Shown: positions 55,509 to 64,000 of the stretch, in pieces
Numbering within the stretch: the stretch's first letter is position 1
Layout of the letters: each line of letters begins with the position of its first letter
Assembly: GCA_030532515.1 (NCBI GenBank)
Contig: JAUNKY010000002.1
Span: 51,063-115,062, forward strand
Length of the DNA: 64,000 bases
Source of the DNA: Actinomycetaceae bacterium
Lineage (GTDB): Bacteria; Actinomycetota; Actinomycetes; Actinomycetales; Actinomycetaceae
Reading direction: 5' to 3'
Made by a program: the position numbers and the translations under genes
The notes under the pieces: generated by a model
The model's input: the letters and a program-made list of their open reading frames with translations, nothing else
Databases searched by the model: none
What the model was told of the DNA's origin: nothing

Positions 55509-58500
55509 TTAGGAGCGGCGACGCCAAGCAACTAAAGTTACACCGGCGAACAAAGCCGCGATACCAGCGAATGCAACCCCAGCGGTCAGACCGGTCTTAG
55601 GCAGTTGCTTACCTGGCTGAGCAGGAGCCTTAGGCTGCTGTGGAGCCTTATCCTTACCAGGGGTTTGGTCCTTACCAGGAGCCGGCTGCTGTTCACCAGT
55701 CTTCACGATGGTGACAGGCTGGCGGAGCAGTTCCTGGTTATCCAGGCTCTTAACTACCACATGGTGTGCGCCAAGCGGGAAGTCAGCTGGGATCTTCCAA
55801 GAAATCTTAGCAATCATGCCAGCGCCGTTAGGGTTCTTAACCAGCTGAGCGCGGCCCATGTAAGTTTCCTTGGAGTAGATGAAGAAATCAACTTCCTTAG
55901 CGGTAGTTTCCTTAGCCAAAACGAAGGTAGCTTCCAAAGTGTCAGTTACCTTGTACTCTGGCTTCGCAACCAACAAGTTAGCGTCAGTTAGGTCAATCAC
56001 TGGAGGCTGTGGAGTTGGCGTATCTGGAGTCTGTGGCTTCTTGGTGACGACATTCAACCCGAAGATTTCTGGGTTGTGGTCAGAAGAACGCCACTGGTCA
56101 GCTGCATACAGGTTCGTCACGTTGTAGTTGTGGCGAGAGTATTCCAACATCAGTGGTTCGTGAGCGTTAATCTCCCAAACCTTAACGTTGGTGTTGGAAA
56201 CCAGCTTGGTGCCAGATTCGTTAGCGAGGACGTGGTCCAAAGAACCAGACAGGCCCTTGTAAACGTAGGAATGACCCTCGGTAGGCAACTTGGTGAAGCC
56301 CGCGGTGCCCAGGGTGGTGATGGGATCTTCCTTCGAGTAGGCGTTGAAGTCGCCCAGAAGGAAGGTAGGTACATCCGCGAAGTTATCCTTAGCGAACTTA
56401 CCCAACGCAGCAGCCTGTTCAACACGCAGTGGGTTGTTGTTACCCTGACCGTTGAAGTCGCCTTCTTGCTGGCCACGGCCCTTAGCAACTGAACCCTTGG
56501 ACTTGAAGTGGTTGACGATCAGCACGAATGGGGTGCCCTGGTGCTTATCATCGACAACTGGAACGAACTTCTGTGCCAGTGGGGAACGAGCCACACCGGT
56601 GAAAGCCTGGTCGTCGAGGATCAGGCTTTCGCCTTCAACCTTAACAACAGCCTTCTTGTAGATGAAAGCAGTGCGAATCGCATCGCCATTGTTAGGCACG
56701 TTTGCTGGGGAAGCAACTGCAGCCCAAACCTCAGAGCCCGCGCGTTCGTTCAAGCCAGCAACCAAATCCAACAGGGCATGGTCACGGTCCTTACCGAATT
56801 CCGCAGAGTTTTGGATTTCCTCTAGGGAGACGATATCGGCATCGAGGGCGGTGATCGCAGTTACGATCTTATCCTTCTGCATCTTGAAAGCAGCGGCCGA
56901 GTAAGCGCCACGTACCTTACAACGGTTGGTACCCAGCTTGTTGCCTTCGCGGTCTGCGTAGGCTTTACAACCCTTTTCGTTTTCACCCAGGTCAGTGAAG
57001 TAGTTCAGCACGTTGAAGGTAGCTACCTTAACGTTACCTACAACTTCTGGCTTAACTGGGCGGTTATTGGCAACCGAGATAGGTGAGTGTTCCAAGCCAA
57101 CAACCTGCTGGCGTGGCTGCAGAACCCAACCGAAACGGTATTCGAACACTACGCTATCTTTGAAGGTTACTGGAGCGCCTACACGAACTGGGTTCTCCAA
57201 GTTCAGGTATGGCAGGGCAGAAGCGCGTGGATCCGGAGCGCCCTTAGATGGAGCGTTCTGGTAGTTCCAGGTTGCGCCATCATCAAGAACAACTGCGGCA
57301 GCCTCATTGCGAGCTGCTACTGCGGCAGCTTCTGGGCTACCTGGAGCGGCAACGTCAGTTGGCTGCATCAGAGGGGTAGCGCCGAATGCCAAGGTCAGGG
57401 TACCGTACTGGCCCAGACCGTAGTTGTCGGTAACGGTAATCTGACCAACTGGCTGTACCAGCATACCTTCGATTGCTTCGCGTTCAGCGTCGGTGGCAGG
57501 TACCGCAGGCAGTTCCAAGGCAGTAACTGCAGCGCAGTCCTGAGCTTCGGTCACGGTTGGGTTGGTTAGCTGGGTGGAGAACTCGTAGTCGTGTTTAGCA
57601 TTCTTAGAGCCATATTCAGCAACCGTACCGTTTACCTGTACGCAGGAACCGATCTTTGGAATTACACCCAGATTCTTAGAACCGGTGTAAACGAAGATAG
57701 CTTCCGAACCAGCCTTTGGCAACGTAGCGCCGGAACCTGGAGTCTGGATGTAGAAACCGTTGAGGTTACCAGTTGGGTAAGCTGCGGTGACGACACCCTT
57801 AGTGGTAACGGTTTCGCCAACCAGTGGCGACTTCATGCCGGTGCCCTGAATTTCAGAGATTGCCTTCAGCGTAGTTGCTGGAGGGGTATCTGGTTTTGGT
57901 GGGGTAGGAGTATCTGGTTTTGGAGGCTTAGGAGCATCTGGTCCAGGAGTAGAACCAGAATCGTCCTTTGCCTTGATGACGTTAATCCCGAAGATTTCTG
58001 GGTTGTGGTCAGAAGAACGGAATTCGTCTGGGGTGTACAAATCAGAAGCAGTGTAGTTCTTGCGAGAGTATTCCAAAGCTACTGGTTCGTGAGCGTTAAT
58101 CTCCCAAACCTTTGCTTCGCCGTTTACAATCGCGCGCCCTTCCTTATTAGCAATTGCGTGGTCCAAGGAACCTACGCGACCGCCAAACAGGTAAGAGTGC
58201 CCCTGGGTTGGCACCTTGGTGAAGCCCAGGTTTTCAAGGGCGATAATCGGATCTTCTTGAGAGTAAGAGTTGAAGTCGCCGATTAGGAATACTGGGGTGC
58301 CAGCGTAGGTCTGGTTAGCCCAGGTAGCCAAAGCTTCTGCTTGTTCTACACGCTTGGGGTTCCAGCCACCCTGACCGTCGTTCTTATCCTTCTGCTCTGG
58401 GTTTTGGCCGCCCTGAGGAGGACGCTTTGACTTGAAGTGGTTTACAACGACCACGAATTCAGTACCAGTTTGTTTGTCAGTTACAACCGGAGCGAACTTT

Positions 58501-60725
58501 TGCGCCAGTGGGGAACGAGCAATTGAGTTGAAGGTAGAATCGCCGAAGATGACGGAATCGCCAACAGGCTTAACCTTGGTCTTGTTGTAAATGAAAGCGG
58601 TGCGAATGAAGTCACCGTTGTTGGGAACTTCCTGGGGGCTACGTACATAATCCCAGGAGCCACCCTTAGTTTCATTTAGCTTATTTACCAGGTGAGACAG
58701 TGCGAAGTCACGATCTTTACCAAACTTAGAGGAGTTTTCAACTTCTTCCAAGCCAACTACGTCAGCGTCAAGCTTGTTCAAAGCGGCTACGATCTTAGTT
58801 TGCTGATCTTGGAAAGCAGCTTCAGAGTAAGCCCCGCGGACGCTACAAGAGTTAGAAGTAACTGGATTACCGGCGCGGTCAGCGTAGTACTGGCAGTTGT
58901 GGTCTTTACCCAGGTGTACGAAGTAGTTCAGTACGTTGTAGGTAGCTACCTTAACGTCGCCGCCTACTACTGGAGCCGCAGCTGGGCGGTTGTTCTGGAT
59001 AGAGACAGAAGAGTTAACCAAACCGTGAACTGGCTGACGGGACTGCAGTACCCAACCGTAGCGGTATTCGTAGATAACCCCGTCGTTGAAAGTAACCAGC
59101 GCGCCCAGACGAACTGGGTTTTGCTTCGTTACGAAAGGCAGTTCGAAGTTGTGCGGGTCAGGGTTTGGCTTGTTTTCGCCCTTCTTCAACTTGTATGCGT
59201 AGTTCCAAGAAGCGCCGTCATCGAGCTTAATGAAGTTAGCTTCGTTTTCAGCTTCAACAGCTTCTGCATCAGCGCCGGGGCGGGCCACGTCAGTGCGCTG
59301 TGGTAGCAAAGAACCGCTCTTAGACAGGCCCACGACACCAAAGGTGTTGAGTTCGTAGTTGTCGGTAACGACAAGCTTTTGAGTGGGCTTAATCAGCATC
59401 CCTTCGATTGCTTCGGAAGCAGCCGGGGTAGCTGGGAGCTGAGCGATTTCCAAAGGAGTTACTGGTTCACAACCCTCAACCTTGGTAACGGTTGGGTTGG
59501 TTAGCTGAGTAGTGAACTGTTCTTCCTTAGGCTGCTTTTGTGCCGCGTGTTCCTTAACGGTGCCGGCGACGGTTACACAGGTGCCCAGTTCTGGCAGCGT
59601 GTCTAAACCGTTCTTACCTTGGTACACGAAGATTGCCTCGGATCCACCCTGCGGAGCGGTTTTGCCGGTGCCCGGAGTCTGCACGTAGAAACCATTGATG
59701 TTGCCGTGTGGGTAGCGTGCGGTGACGATACCCTTAACGGTTACCTGCTGGTTTTCCATGGTGGACTTCATGCCGGTGCCCTGAACCTGGGAAATTGGGG
59801 TTTCGGTGCCGGCTGCTGGTGGCTGTGGAGCTGGCGTGCCGCCTTCACCAGGCTTAGGGCTGTCGCCGCCACCTGGATTTGGAGCGGGAGCCTGTGCCTT
59901 GGTGATAGTTACCGGAGAGTTAGTTTCCCCAGAAACTGGTGCCAAAGCCTGGAAACGCAAAGAACCGTTGGTATCTACCAGCACATCAGACTTGAATGTC
60001 AGGGTATCTCCAACGGCGATGGTTACGTTTTCAGGGGCGAAAGGCAGTGCGCCACCCTTGAGATGGGTAAGGATATGGTCGTCGAGCAAGATCTTGGTTG
60101 CTGGGTTAGCTTCCGTGGCGATCTCGAGGGCGCCCTTTTCACTCAATTCGGCAATGGAGGTTACTTTGAAAGTCCCCTGAGGGCGAACCAACATGCCTTC
60201 GAGTAGTTCTAACTGTTCATCAGTTGGAATCTGTGTAAGGGGCACAGCCGTAACTGGGGCACAGGCTTCGGTGCTGACCGTTACCGACTTGACGTTCTCT
60301 AAACGGGTTAGGCGGTTCGCGTTTTGAGCGCCCATCTCGTGGACGCTACCCACGACGGTTACACATTGACCAACTTGCGGAGCGTGCTTGAGAGTTTTCT
60401 TTACCAGTCCAACGAATAGGCCGTGAGAACCGGCGGCAGGAATCTCAGTGCCGGTGCCGGGGGTCTGGATGAAGAAACCTTTACGCTGATCATCAGTGGT
60501 ATTAACTGAGGTAACAACGCCTTTAACACTTACTAAAGGACCTTTGTTACCAGAGGTAAGCAGGGGAGAGCTAGCGCCATTTCCCTGAACTTCTTGAATG
60601 GTTTTCTCTTCCGGAGCGGCTGCTCCGGCGGGTTCGGCATTTACAAGTGCTCCTAGTGGGGCCAGCACAAGCGTCAATGCTGTTGCTGTTCCCAGCACTT
60701 GGAGCCGGTTTGTCAGCTTTATCAA
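55509..60725 (-). CDS. LPXTG-anchored surface nuclease with two ExeM/NucH-type modules
   Basis: A 1738-residue exported protein. After a signal peptide (residues 1-36) come an OB-like domain (from VQGNGASSPLL, about 45), a Pro/Gly linker, module 1 (OB-like domain from VQGTGMKST, about 317; nuclease about 598-910), a Pro/Lys linker, and module 2 (OB from IQGTGMKSP, about 962; nuclease about 1238-1555). Both nuclease domains keep the endonuclease/exonuclease/phosphatase residues: NVLNYF, LEEVENS or LEEIQNS, VNHFKSK, GDFNSY or GDFNAY, and SSDHNPEIFG. A C-terminal Ig-like domain precedes LPKTG, a helix and RRRS. The TTG start at 60725 follows GAGGAGG. Single-module relatives degrade extracellular DNA; two intact modules in one chain is unusual. 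Confidence 0.88.
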   Translation of the reverse strand: MIKLTNRLQVLGTATALTLVLAPLGALVNAEPAGAAAPEEKTIQEVQGNGASSPLLTSGNKGPLVSVKGVVTSVNTTDDQRKGFFIQTPGTGTEIPAAGSHGLFVGLVKKTLKHAPQVGQCVTVVGSVHEMGAQNANRLTRLENVKSVTVSTEACAPVTAVPLTQIPTDEQLELLEGMLVRPQGTFKVTSIAELSEKGALEIATEANPATKILLDDHILTHLKGGALPFAPENVTIAVGDTLTFKSDVLVDTNGSLRFQALAPVSGETNSPVTITKAQAPAPNPGGGDSPKPGEGGTPAPQPPAAGTETPISQVQGTGMKSTMENQQVTVKGIVTARYPHGNINGFYVQTPGTGKTAPQGGSEAIFVYQGKNGLDTLPELGTCVTVAGTVKEHAAQKQPKEEQFTTQLTNPTVTKVEGCEPVTPLEIAQLPATPAASEAIEGMLIKPTQKLVVTDNYELNTFGVVGLSKSGSLLPQRTDVARPGADAEAVEAENEANFIKLDDGASWNYAYKLKKGENKPNPDPHNFELPFVTKQNPVRLGALVTFNDGVIYEYRYGWVLQSRQPVHGLVNSSVSIQNNRPAAAPVVGGDVKVATYNVLNYFVHLGKDHNCQYYADRAGNPVTSNSCSVRGAYSEAAFQDQQTKIVAALNKLDADVVGLEEVENSSKFGKDRDFALSHLVNKLNETKGGSWDYVRSPQEVPNNGDFIRTAFIYNKTKVKPVGDSVIFGDSTFNSIARSPLAQKFAPVVTDKQTGTEFVVVVNHFKSKRPPQGGQNPEQKDKNDGQGGWNPKRVEQAEALATWANQTYAGTPVFLIGDFNSYSQEDPIIALENLGFTKVPTQGHSYLFGGRVGSLDHAIANKEGRAIVNGEAKVWEINAHEPVALEYSRKNYTASDLYTPDEFRSSDHNPEIFGINVIKAKDDSGSTPGPDAPKPPKPDTPTPPKPDTPPATTLKAISEIQGTGMKSPLVGETVTTKGVVTAAYPTGNLNGFYIQTPGSGATLPKAGSEAIFVYTGSKNLGVIPKIGSCVQVNGTVAEYGSKNAKHDYEFSTQLTNPTVTEAQDCAAVTALELPAVPATDAEREAIEGMLVQPVGQITVTDNYGLGQYGTLTLAFGATPLMQPTDVAAPGSPEAAAVAARNEAAAVVLDDGATWNYQNAPSKGAPDPRASALPYLNLENPVRVGAPVTFKDSVVFEYRFGWVLQPRQQVVGLEHSPISVANNRPVKPEVVGNVKVATFNVLNYFTDLGENEKGCKAYADREGNKLGTNRCKVRGAYSAAAFKMQKDKIVTAITALDADIVSLEEIQNSAEFGKDRDHALLDLVAGLNERAGSEVWAAVASPANVPNNGDAIRTAFIYKKAVVKVEGESLILDDQAFTGVARSPLAQKFVPVVDDKHQGTPFVLIVNHFKSKGSVAKGRGQQEGDFNGQGNNNPLRVEQAAALGKFAKDNFADVPTFLLGDFNAYSKEDPITTLGTAGFTKLPTEGHSYVYKGLSGSLDHVLANESGTKLVSNTNVKVWEINAHEPLMLEYSRHNYNVTNLYAADQWRSSDHNPEIFGLNVVTKKPQTPDTPTPQPPVIDLTDANLLVAKPEYKVTDTLEATFVLAKETTAKEVDFFIYSKETYMGRAQLVKNPNGAGMIAKISWKIPADFPLGAHHVVVKSLDNQELLRQPVTIVKTGEQQPAPGKDQTPGKDKAPQQPKAPAQPGKQLPKTGLTAGVAFAGIAALFAGVTLVAWRRRS

Positions 60726-60970
60726 AACTGCCTCCTCGTAATTTTACGTTTGGAATTACTCCGCAGATGCGTAATAAATTCCGAGAATGTCGCAGAATTA
60801 GTTTAACAGAGACAATAGGCAAAATTTATTACTGCTCATTTTCTGAAGCAGATTTGTTATCTTGCAAGTTAATCTGACAAACTAGGTTATTTTTTGAATA
60901 AAATCAGAAAGTTTTCAGGAGTTTCCTAGCTTACCCGGTGTGGTCACAGGGAAAAGAGTATCCTTTAACT

Positions 60971-61585
60971 ATGAGCTACTTAGAGATTCATCCCGATAAC
61001 CCGCAGCCACGGCTAATAAAACAGGTGGTTTCCGCCCTCGAAAATGGGGGAGTAATTGCGCTACCAACTGACTCCGGCTACGCTATCTGCACCCAAATGG
61101 GAAATAAACACGGTATGGATGTCATCCGCCAAATCCGCCACCTGGATGAGAAACATAACTTCTCATTGCTGTGCGCAGATTTCGGTCAGTTAGGGCCACT
61201 GGTGATTGTGGGAAACCACGCGTTTAGAACGATTAAAGCGGTAACTCCCGGGCCCTACACGTTCATTTTGCAAGCCACCAAAGAGATTCCCCGCATGATG
61301 CTGAATAAGAAAAAGCACACCATCGGGGTGCGCATTCCTGACCACAAACTCACTTTGGAACTGGTAAAAGAACTGGGCCAGCCGCTCTTGTGCTCTACGC
61401 TCATCCTTCCAGGGGAAGATGAAGCCCTGTGGGATAGTGAAGAAGTCTTCGACCGTTTAGGCAATCAACTGGACCTGGTGGTTGCATCCAGCGTGGGTAA
61501 TCACGGAGCGACTACGGTAATTGACTACACTGATTCAGCGCCGGTAGTGGTGCGTGAAGGCGCGGGAAGTTTGGAACTATTTTAG
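60971..61585 (+). CDS. yciO: YciO-type Sua5/YrdC-domain protein
   Basis: A 204-residue protein of the Sua5/YrdC fold, matching the YciO branch: MSYLEIHPDNPQPRLI, ALPTDSGYAICTQMG, HNFSLLCADFGQL, TPGPYTFILQATKEIPR, TIGVRIPDH and PVVVREGAGS. Sua5/TsaC makes threonylcarbamoyl-AMP for tRNA modification; YciO branch proteins have a related but less certain role, and the essential paralogue is expected elsewhere in the genome. The frame is open from 60938, but the ATG at 60971 fits the family start. It is divergent from the nuclease gene. Confidence 0.87.
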   Translation: MSYLEIHPDNPQPRLIKQVVSALENGGVIALPTDSGYAICTQMGNKHGMDVIRQIRHLDEKHNFSLLCADFGQLGPLVIVGNHAFRTIKAVTPGPYTFILQATKEIPRMMLNKKKHTIGVRIPDHKLTLELVKELGQPLLCSTLILPGEDEALWDSEEVFDRLGNQLDLVVASSVGNHGATTVIDYTDSAPVVVREGAGSLELF

Positions 61586-61642
61586 AAACCGCTTTGTAGC
61601 CCCCAGTTATAGCTTTCTTCTATAGAGAACTTGACAAAATAA

Positions 61643-62983
61643 ATGGATATTTTCGAATCTGCAGTCTCCACCAGCGCAGGCGTGCCGCAAACAGACGCGC
61701 GCGCTCCGCTAGCCGCCCGCATGCGCCCAACCACGATTGAAGAACTGGTTGGGCAACAGCACCTGCTCACCCCCGGCTCCCCATTGCGCCGCCTACTGGA
61801 ACCTGCCGACCCAGCCAAAGCAGTCTCTTCAGTAATCCTCTGGGGGCCACCCGGCGTAGGTAAAACCACCTTAGCCTACCTAGTTGCTCGTCTTTCCGGA
61901 AGACATTTCGCCGAAGTATCAGCGGTATCTTCAGGGGTAAAAGAAGTCCGCGAAGTCATCGCCCAAGCCAAACGCCTACTGGCTGCCGACGGCAAAGAAA
62001 CTATCCTGTTCATCGACGAAGTCCACCGCTTTTCCAAAAGCCAACAAGACTCTCTGCTGCCCGCCGTAGAAAACCGCTGGGTAACGCTGATTGCCGCCAC
62101 CACTGAAAATCCTTCATTTTCAGTCATTGCCCCGCTACTATCGCGCTCAATCCTTCTTACCCTCAACCCTTTGGCGGACGCAGACATTGCCGCACTGTTA
62201 GAACGAGCCTTGACTTCTAATCAGGGGTTAGCTGGGCGCATCGCCCTAGAGAAAGAAGCAGAAGAACTTATTGTCCGACTTGCCGGTGCAGATGCACGCC
62301 GGTCGCTCACGATCTTGGAAGCTGCGGCGCAAACCGCGATTGACGCCGGACTTAAAGAAATTGACGTCACTTCAGTCTCTAAAGCTGCTGACGCAGCCCT
62401 GGTCAGATACGGTGAAGACGAACATTACGACGTAATAAGCGCCTTCATTAAATCCATGCGCGGATCCGATGTAGACGCTGCCCTGCACTATCTGGCACGT
62501 ATGTTGGAAGCCGGCGAAGACCCACGTTTTATTGCCCGGCGGATTATGATCTGTGCTTCTGAAGACGTCGGAATGGCTGACCCCACGGTGCTGCCACTGA
62601 CAGTATCAGCTGCGCAAGCAGTGCAGTTAATAGGGATGCCAGAAGCGCGGATTATCCTTGCCCAAGCGGTGGTGGCTGTAGCAACTGCACCAAAATCAAA
62701 TGCGGCTTACCTGGCGATTGACGCCGCAATTGCAGACGTACGCGGCGGTAAAAGTGGGGTAGTGCCGCTGCATTTACGCGACGGACACTATCCCGGCGCA
62801 AAACGTTTGGGACACGGGCAAGGTTACGTTTACGCACATGACTGCGAATATGCCGTGGCGGCGCAACAATACCTGCCTGATAGTTTGCAAGGGACGCAGT
62901 ACTACCAGCCAACCACAAACGGATATGAGGGATCGCTCACGAAACGGTTAGAGAAGATTCGCTCTTTGCTAAAAATACGGTAG
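61643..62983 (+). CDS. rarA: Replication-associated recombination protein A (RarA/MgsA)
   Basis: A 446-residue AAA+ ATPase acting at stalled forks with SSB. Walker A is GPPGVGKTTLAYLVA (about residue 68), Walker B LFIDEVHRFSKSQQD, and sensor 1 LIAATTENPSF. The C-terminal half with SAFIKSMRGSDVDAALHYLA and GHYPGAKRLGHGQGY is diagnostic of RarA over clamp-loader or RuvB relatives. Confidence 0.94.
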   Translation: MDIFESAVSTSAGVPQTDARAPLAARMRPTTIEELVGQQHLLTPGSPLRRLLEPADPAKAVSSVILWGPPGVGKTTLAYLVARLSGRHFAEVSAVSSGVKEVREVIAQAKRLLAADGKETILFIDEVHRFSKSQQDSLLPAVENRWVTLIAATTENPSFSVIAPLLSRSILLTLNPLADADIAALLERALTSNQGLAGRIALEKEAEELIVRLAGADARRSLTILEAAAQTAIDAGLKEIDVTSVSKAADAALVRYGEDEHYDVISAFIKSMRGSDVDAALHYLARMLEAGEDPRFIARRIMICASEDVGMADPTVLPLTVSAAQAVQLIGMPEARIILAQAVVAVATAPKSNAAYLAIDAAIADVRGGKSGVVPLHLRDGHYPGAKRLGHGQGYVYAHDCEYAVAAQQYLPDSLQGTQYYQPTTNGYEGSLTKRLEKIRSLLKIR

Positions 62984-63026
62984 ACTATGAAAGTTGTCTG
63001 TTTACTATCAGTAAGAGAGAACACCT

Positions 63027-63105
63027 GGGGTCTTAGCCACTTCCAAAACTACCTTTTGGGTAGCTGAAGATTTAGGCGACCCCGTGCGGTTAACACTTAA
63101 CCGCA
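63027..63105 (+). promoter_or_regulatory. Structured 5' leader of rpsD, candidate S4 autoregulatory element
   Basis: The 164-bp gap before rpsD can fold. GGGGTC (63027-63032) with GCC (63036-63038) pairs with GGC-GACCCC (63075-63083), enclosing a CTACC/GGTAG hairpin (63049-63063). A second perfect 9-bp hairpin, TGCGGTTAA-CAC-TTAACCGCA, lies at 63085-63105. Bacterial rpsD genes are often controlled by S4 binding their own leader, so this may be such an element. It could also include a processing site. Confidence 0.5.
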
Positions 63106-63147
63106 TGATTTCGTAAGTAAAGAAAACAGGAAAGAAAAGGAGCCATC

Positions 63148-63768
63148 ATGGCAAACCGTTCTCGCCGTCAGGTGCGCCTATCCCGCGCCCTGGGCATTGC
63201 GCTGACCCCTAAGGCAGCTCGTTTCATGGAACGCCGCCCATACGCACCAGGTCAGCACGGCCGCGCTCGTCGCCGCCAAGAATCCGACTACGCAGTACGT
63301 CTGAAGGAAAAGCAGCGTCTACGCGCACAGTACGGCATCCGTGAAGCACAGATGCGTCGTGCATTCGAAGAAGCACTGCGTGCAGAAGGCAAGACCGGCT
63401 TCAACTTGGTTGAACTGCTGGAAATGCGCTTGGACGCACTGGTACTGCGCGCAGGTTTCGCACGTACCATCGCACAGGCACGTCAGGTTGTGGTACACCG
63501 TCACATCCTGGTAGACGGTCAGATCGTAGACCGCCCATCCTTCCGCGTGAAGCCAGGCCAGACCATTCAGGTTGAGCCAAAGTCCCAGACCACCGTTCCA
63601 TTTGAAATCGCAGCAGCTGGCGTACACCGCGATGTACTGCCACCAGTTCCTGCATACTTGGACGTAGAACTCGAACGTCTGCGCGCTACCTTGGTACGTC
63701 GCCCAGAACGCCCAGAAGTTCCAGTTGTAGCTGACGAACAGCTGATCGTTGAATACTACTCACGCTGA
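63148..63768 (+). CDS. rpsD: 30S ribosomal protein S4
   Basis: A 206-residue primary rRNA-binding protein of the small subunit. The start MANRSRRQVRLSRALGIALT is the zinc-free type with no cysteine cluster. RRPYAPGQHGRARRRQESDY and the S4 RNA-binding domain (MRLDALVLRAGFARTIAQAR, VVHRHILVDGQIVDRPSF) follow. AAAAGGAGCC precedes the ATG. Unlike the S13-S11-S4 operon of many bacteria, this gene stands alone after rarA, an order seen in many Actinobacteria. Codon use is strongly biased, as expected for a highly expressed gene. Confidence 0.97.
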   Translation: MANRSRRQVRLSRALGIALTPKAARFMERRPYAPGQHGRARRRQESDYAVRLKEKQRLRAQYGIREAQMRRAFEEALRAEGKTGFNLVELLEMRLDALVLRAGFARTIAQARQVVVHRHILVDGQIVDRPSFRVKPGQTIQVEPKSQTTVPFEIAAAGVHRDVLPPVPAYLDVELERLRATLVRRPERPEVPVVADEQLIVEYYSR

Positions 63769-63780
63769 GTCTAGTATTTG

Positions 63781-63813
63781 AAATCCCCCTCGCGCTGTGC
63801 GTGAGGGGGATTT
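63781..63813 (+). terminator. Terminator after rpsD
   Basis: A 15-bp stem with one G-T pair (AAATCCCCCTC and GCGC arms) and a TGT loop, followed by T residues, 12 bp after the stop. Confidence 0.88.
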
Positions 63814-63830
63814 TCTTATTGCCGCCCTCG

Positions 63831-63957
63831 AATTCGCATACGAAAGCGGTTTCCCGTGCGAATTGCGGGGCCGCTACCCCTGAATTCGCATACGAAAGCC
63901 GTTTCCCGTGCGAATTGCGGGGCTGCTACCTCTGAATTCGCATACGAAACGCGTTTC
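63831..63957. repeat. 52-bp-period hairpin array, locus B (three units)
   Basis: Units start at 63831, 63883 and 63935, exactly 52 bp apart, with the same AATTCGCATACGAAA / TTTCCCGTGCGAATT hairpin as locus A. The 18-bp spacers (63865-63882, 63917-63934) differ at only two bases. Unit 3 loses its right arm. A CGCCCTCG octamer at 63823-63830 abuts unit 1. The remaining 40 bp to the window edge hold nothing I recognise. Confidence 0.9.
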
Positions 63958-64000
63958 CGTTATTTGCCAAGCTGGTTGTGAGTCGTTCGTATTCTGGTTT

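Noticed and set aside
57591..59306. Long plus-strand open frames inside the double-nuclease gene
   Set aside because: They are antisense shadows of a gene whose two modules keep all catalytic motifs; their peptides are unlike proteins and none has start signals.
1567..63830. The CGAGGGCG octamer as a FtsK-orienting (KOPS-like) word
   Set aside because: Sites are split about evenly between strands (9 and 10) within the window, whereas an orienting sequence should be strongly skewed on one replichore. Other roles stay open.

Overview
The window is chromosomal DNA from a Gram-positive actinobacterium of intermediate GC content, most likely a member of the Actinomycetaceae; no species can be named from the sequence alone. 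The call rests on actinobacterial signature genes (SepH, DUF4193, DUF3710, DUF3159, DUF3000, a paired TrkA/TrkA locus, a GyrA/ParC paralogue of the actinobacterial type), frequent GTG/TTG starts, probable leaderless genes, and two large LPXTG surface proteins, one built of DUF5979-like repeats.

Layout. 1-9.6 kb: topoisomerase A subunit (cut by the left edge), a phosphodiesterase, the division gene sepH, the DUF4193/DUF3710/OB-fold/DUF3159 cluster, two TrkA K+ regulators facing a permease, and a TRAM-domain RNA methyltransferase. 9.6-19.9 kb: an LRR-like orphan, a YhfC-type intramembrane protease, a minus-strand S9 peptidase/ClC/NUDIX run, dxs, an RNase D-like gene and DUF3000. 19.98-24.2 kb: tRNA-Gly and tRNA-Val, then an AT-richer two-gene ABC transporter that looks acquired, a Cys-tailed acidic protein, and an identical second tRNA-Gly with tRNA-Cys. 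24.3-37.1 kb: a long co-directional information-processing block: thrS, HIT, NUDIX, yebC, ruvC-ruvA-ruvB, yajC-secD-secF, apt, rel. 37.1-38.1 kb: a gene-poor stretch with two kinds of hairpin repeat arrays. 38.1-45.1 kb: a DUF349 protein, a metallo-hydrolase, hisS and two overlapping GTPases with membrane segments. 45.5-54.5 kb: a sortase-anchored adhesin, a DEAD-box helicase, an MFS transporter and aspS. 54.6-60.7 kb: a second 62-bp hairpin array, a small membrane protein, and a 1738-residue LPXTG-anchored protein carrying two complete nuclease modules. 61-64 kb: yciO, rarA and rpsD, followed by a second 52-bp hairpin array.

Most genes are housekeeping: recombination (ruvCAB, rarA), export (secDF-yajC), aminoacylation (thrS, hisS, aspS), purine salvage and stringent response (apt, rel), and division (sepH). 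The accessory layer is the two surface proteins, the ABC island between the tRNA genes, and the repeats.

The strongest unexplained signals are (i) two families of intergenic hairpin repeats, each seen at two loci, each as exactly three units, with exactly constant periods of 62 bp and 52 bp (close to six and five DNA helical turns), and (ii) an over-represented octamer CGCCCTCG (19 sites found by eye) that extends to a 13-15 bp word in unrelated genes and intergenic gaps. I could not run searches, so their wider distribution is unknown.
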